A stretch of DNA of 64,000 nt from Campylorhamphus procurvoides (taxonomy: Eukaryota > Chordata > Aves > Passeriformes > Dendrocolaptidae), in NCBI GenBank assembly GCA_013396655.1, contig WBMV01004699.1:353581-417580 (forward strand), given 5' to 3'. Both the position numbers and the translations under genes were made by a program. The notes under the pieces were generated by a model that was not told where the DNA came from, made no database searches, and saw only the letters and a program-made list of their open reading frames with translations. Positions 62,701-64,000 of the stretch are shown piece by piece. Each line of letters starts with the position of its first letter. The stretch's first letter is position 1.

Positions 62701-64000
62701 CTATGGGATTCCCTTGTCACATGGAGAGTGTCAATGCAGACCACAGGGGAAAGTGAGGTGGTTGTGACAGCGAAAGGAAATACAGCTTGTTTCATCCAGT
62801 GGTCACACAGACATTCATTTTAATATTCATTGTGCAGAAGGCAAAGAATGAGACCTGCCTCAACAATGAGGAGTTAGCCATGAAAACACCTCAAAATTGT
62901 GAAGAGATGTGTGGTGAAGAGTACAGATAGGTATGACCCACGATCATATGTTTATTTCTCTGAAGTGCTAAGTTCATTTCCTGTATGTGTTCTTAGAAAA
63001 AGAAAAATAGTGGTTTTAAAGAGAAAGTTCACTGAAGAAAAACACCTTGATTTGGTGAACTGGGGTTATGATAAAGCTGCTTGATATTAATCAAGAATGA
63101 GTAAAGTGGACACCTGACCTTCACTAAAGGATACAGAAATTTCAGTATAGTACCAACCAATTAAATTATGCTATTCTTCATCAAGCAATGATCAATACAA
63201 GATTCTTCATGGGGAAGCAAAGCATCAAACAAACTGTAATTCGCTCCACTCTTTGCTCAATGTACTTTACTAATACATGATATAGGACTGAGGAAAATTA
63301 TTTCCTGGCTCCAGTGAGGGAACTTTCAATGTGTCTGGTAACACTGGAAAATTGGGGTTTTTTTTCCTCATGTAACTGTACTTTCCTGGCCCTTTCTTTT
63401 GTTTGGCTCATGTTCTGTGTCAGCTTCCCAGAATCAAGACTTTTTCCTTTCCTTCCCTCAAATTAGAGCAAGATGAAATGTTCAACAGGCTTAAAATACC
63501 ACCCTGATAACTTTGCACAATGCTCATCTTTATTTTTTCTGTTTAAATTGTAAGGTTCTGAGAGAGTCTCCCTTCATCTTTGGAAGCAGTCATTGATCAG
63601 GGAAGCGTGGCCAATTCTGAAAACTTCTGGATCTTAACTGCATTTTTAAGGAGAATTCTGATTTTATTCTGTTGGAGTAAATTAAAATATCCCTAGATTC
63701 TGATTTCTATCCAAAGCAATGAAGTTATATAAGAAGCCAAAGTTACAAGTTGAAAAACTACCACAATATTCCAGACTCTATGTGACTAAGCCATTTCAGA
63801 TTTTTAAATTATAAAAAACTGTATTTCTTATGCTTCAGAACAGGGAAAAAAAAAAAAAGAAAAAGTCACCCCAATCAAGAGATATGGTTTTAACATGCAG
63901 TGGATAATGTAAATACAAAATTGATTTTGGTCTCCAGAATTTATCATGAAAAAGCTTTCTTACCTCATCTTGTCTGTTAACTCAATGTCCTAGTTCAGCA
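59736..64000. other. intergenic DNA, no gene seen
   Basis: This is AT-rich. It includes a short TA-rich run near 61068-61080, an A-run at 63846-63858, and a stretch at about 61080-61260 that is free of simple repeats and carries several TAAT cores. No exon of the expected right-hand neighbour ZDHHC14 was found. Confidence 0.6.
61080..61260. promoter_or_regulatory. candidate conserved non-coding element
   Basis: The stretch gttaatgatgctgaatgtg, followed by agcattaaagagattttc, ccattttgagatagc and gtgtttaatgatgcagatag, has repeated TAATGATG cores and balanced composition, and lacks repeats. The guess rests on appearance only; conservation was not tested. Confidence 0.22.

Noticed and set aside
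48065..64000. Exons of ZDHHC14, the expected right neighbour
   Set aside because: No DHHC-type peptide, GC-rich first exon or suitable splice pair was found.

Overview
This is vertebrate nuclear DNA, almost certainly from a songbird (Passeriformes). It is AT-rich and gene-poor, with spliced exons and several CR1 LINE fragments of avian type. It also carries two copies of a tRNA-Ile-headed, CR1-tailed SINE that matches what I know as TguSINE1, a passerine retroposon. No bacterial-style genes are present, and nearly all open frames are chance or repeat-derived.

The one gene I can prove is TMEM242, on the minus strand. TMEM242 is a small mitochondrial inner-membrane protein that helps assemble the ATP synthase c-ring and also complex I. 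Three coding exons join in frame with canonical splice sites: exon 2 (46132-46232), exon 3 (41917-42054) and exon 4 with the stop codon (26600-26698). They give 111 complete codons, including both membrane helices and the conserved C-terminus. Exon 1 is not visible. Intron phase and position place it in or beside the 235-base run of N at 47532-47766, which lies between a 32/33-bp G-rich tandem repeat and a GC-rich promoter-like patch. From mammalian synteny I expect ARID1B beyond the left edge and ZDHHC14 beyond the right edge, but neither is seen here.

Layout: 1-25.5 kb is intergenic DNA downstream of TMEM242. It holds an old CR1 pol fragment (5.54-6.93 kb), an inverted pair of SINEs (9.97-11.10 kb) and a CpG-rich patch with a CTCF-like site (11.36-11.93 kb). 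From 25.5 to 26.6 kb is the probable 3'UTR. The 15.2-kb intron 3 (26.70-41.92 kb) holds a perfect 15-bp hairpin, a textbook heat-shock element beside a CR1 3' end, and a 31-bp minisatellite next to a CpG-rich CTCF-like site. Intron 2 (42.06-46.13 kb) is plain. Intron 1 and the promoter lie at 46.23-47.95 kb. From 48 to 64 kb is upstream intergenic DNA with three CR1 fragments and two stretches that resemble conserved non-coding DNA.

I found no new multi-gene system. The observations most worth checking are the exon-1 gap inside a G-rich repeat, the heat-shock element, the higher-order minisatellite with its adjacent CTCF-like motif, the perfect hairpin, and the inverted SINE pair with its CR1 partner in the same window.
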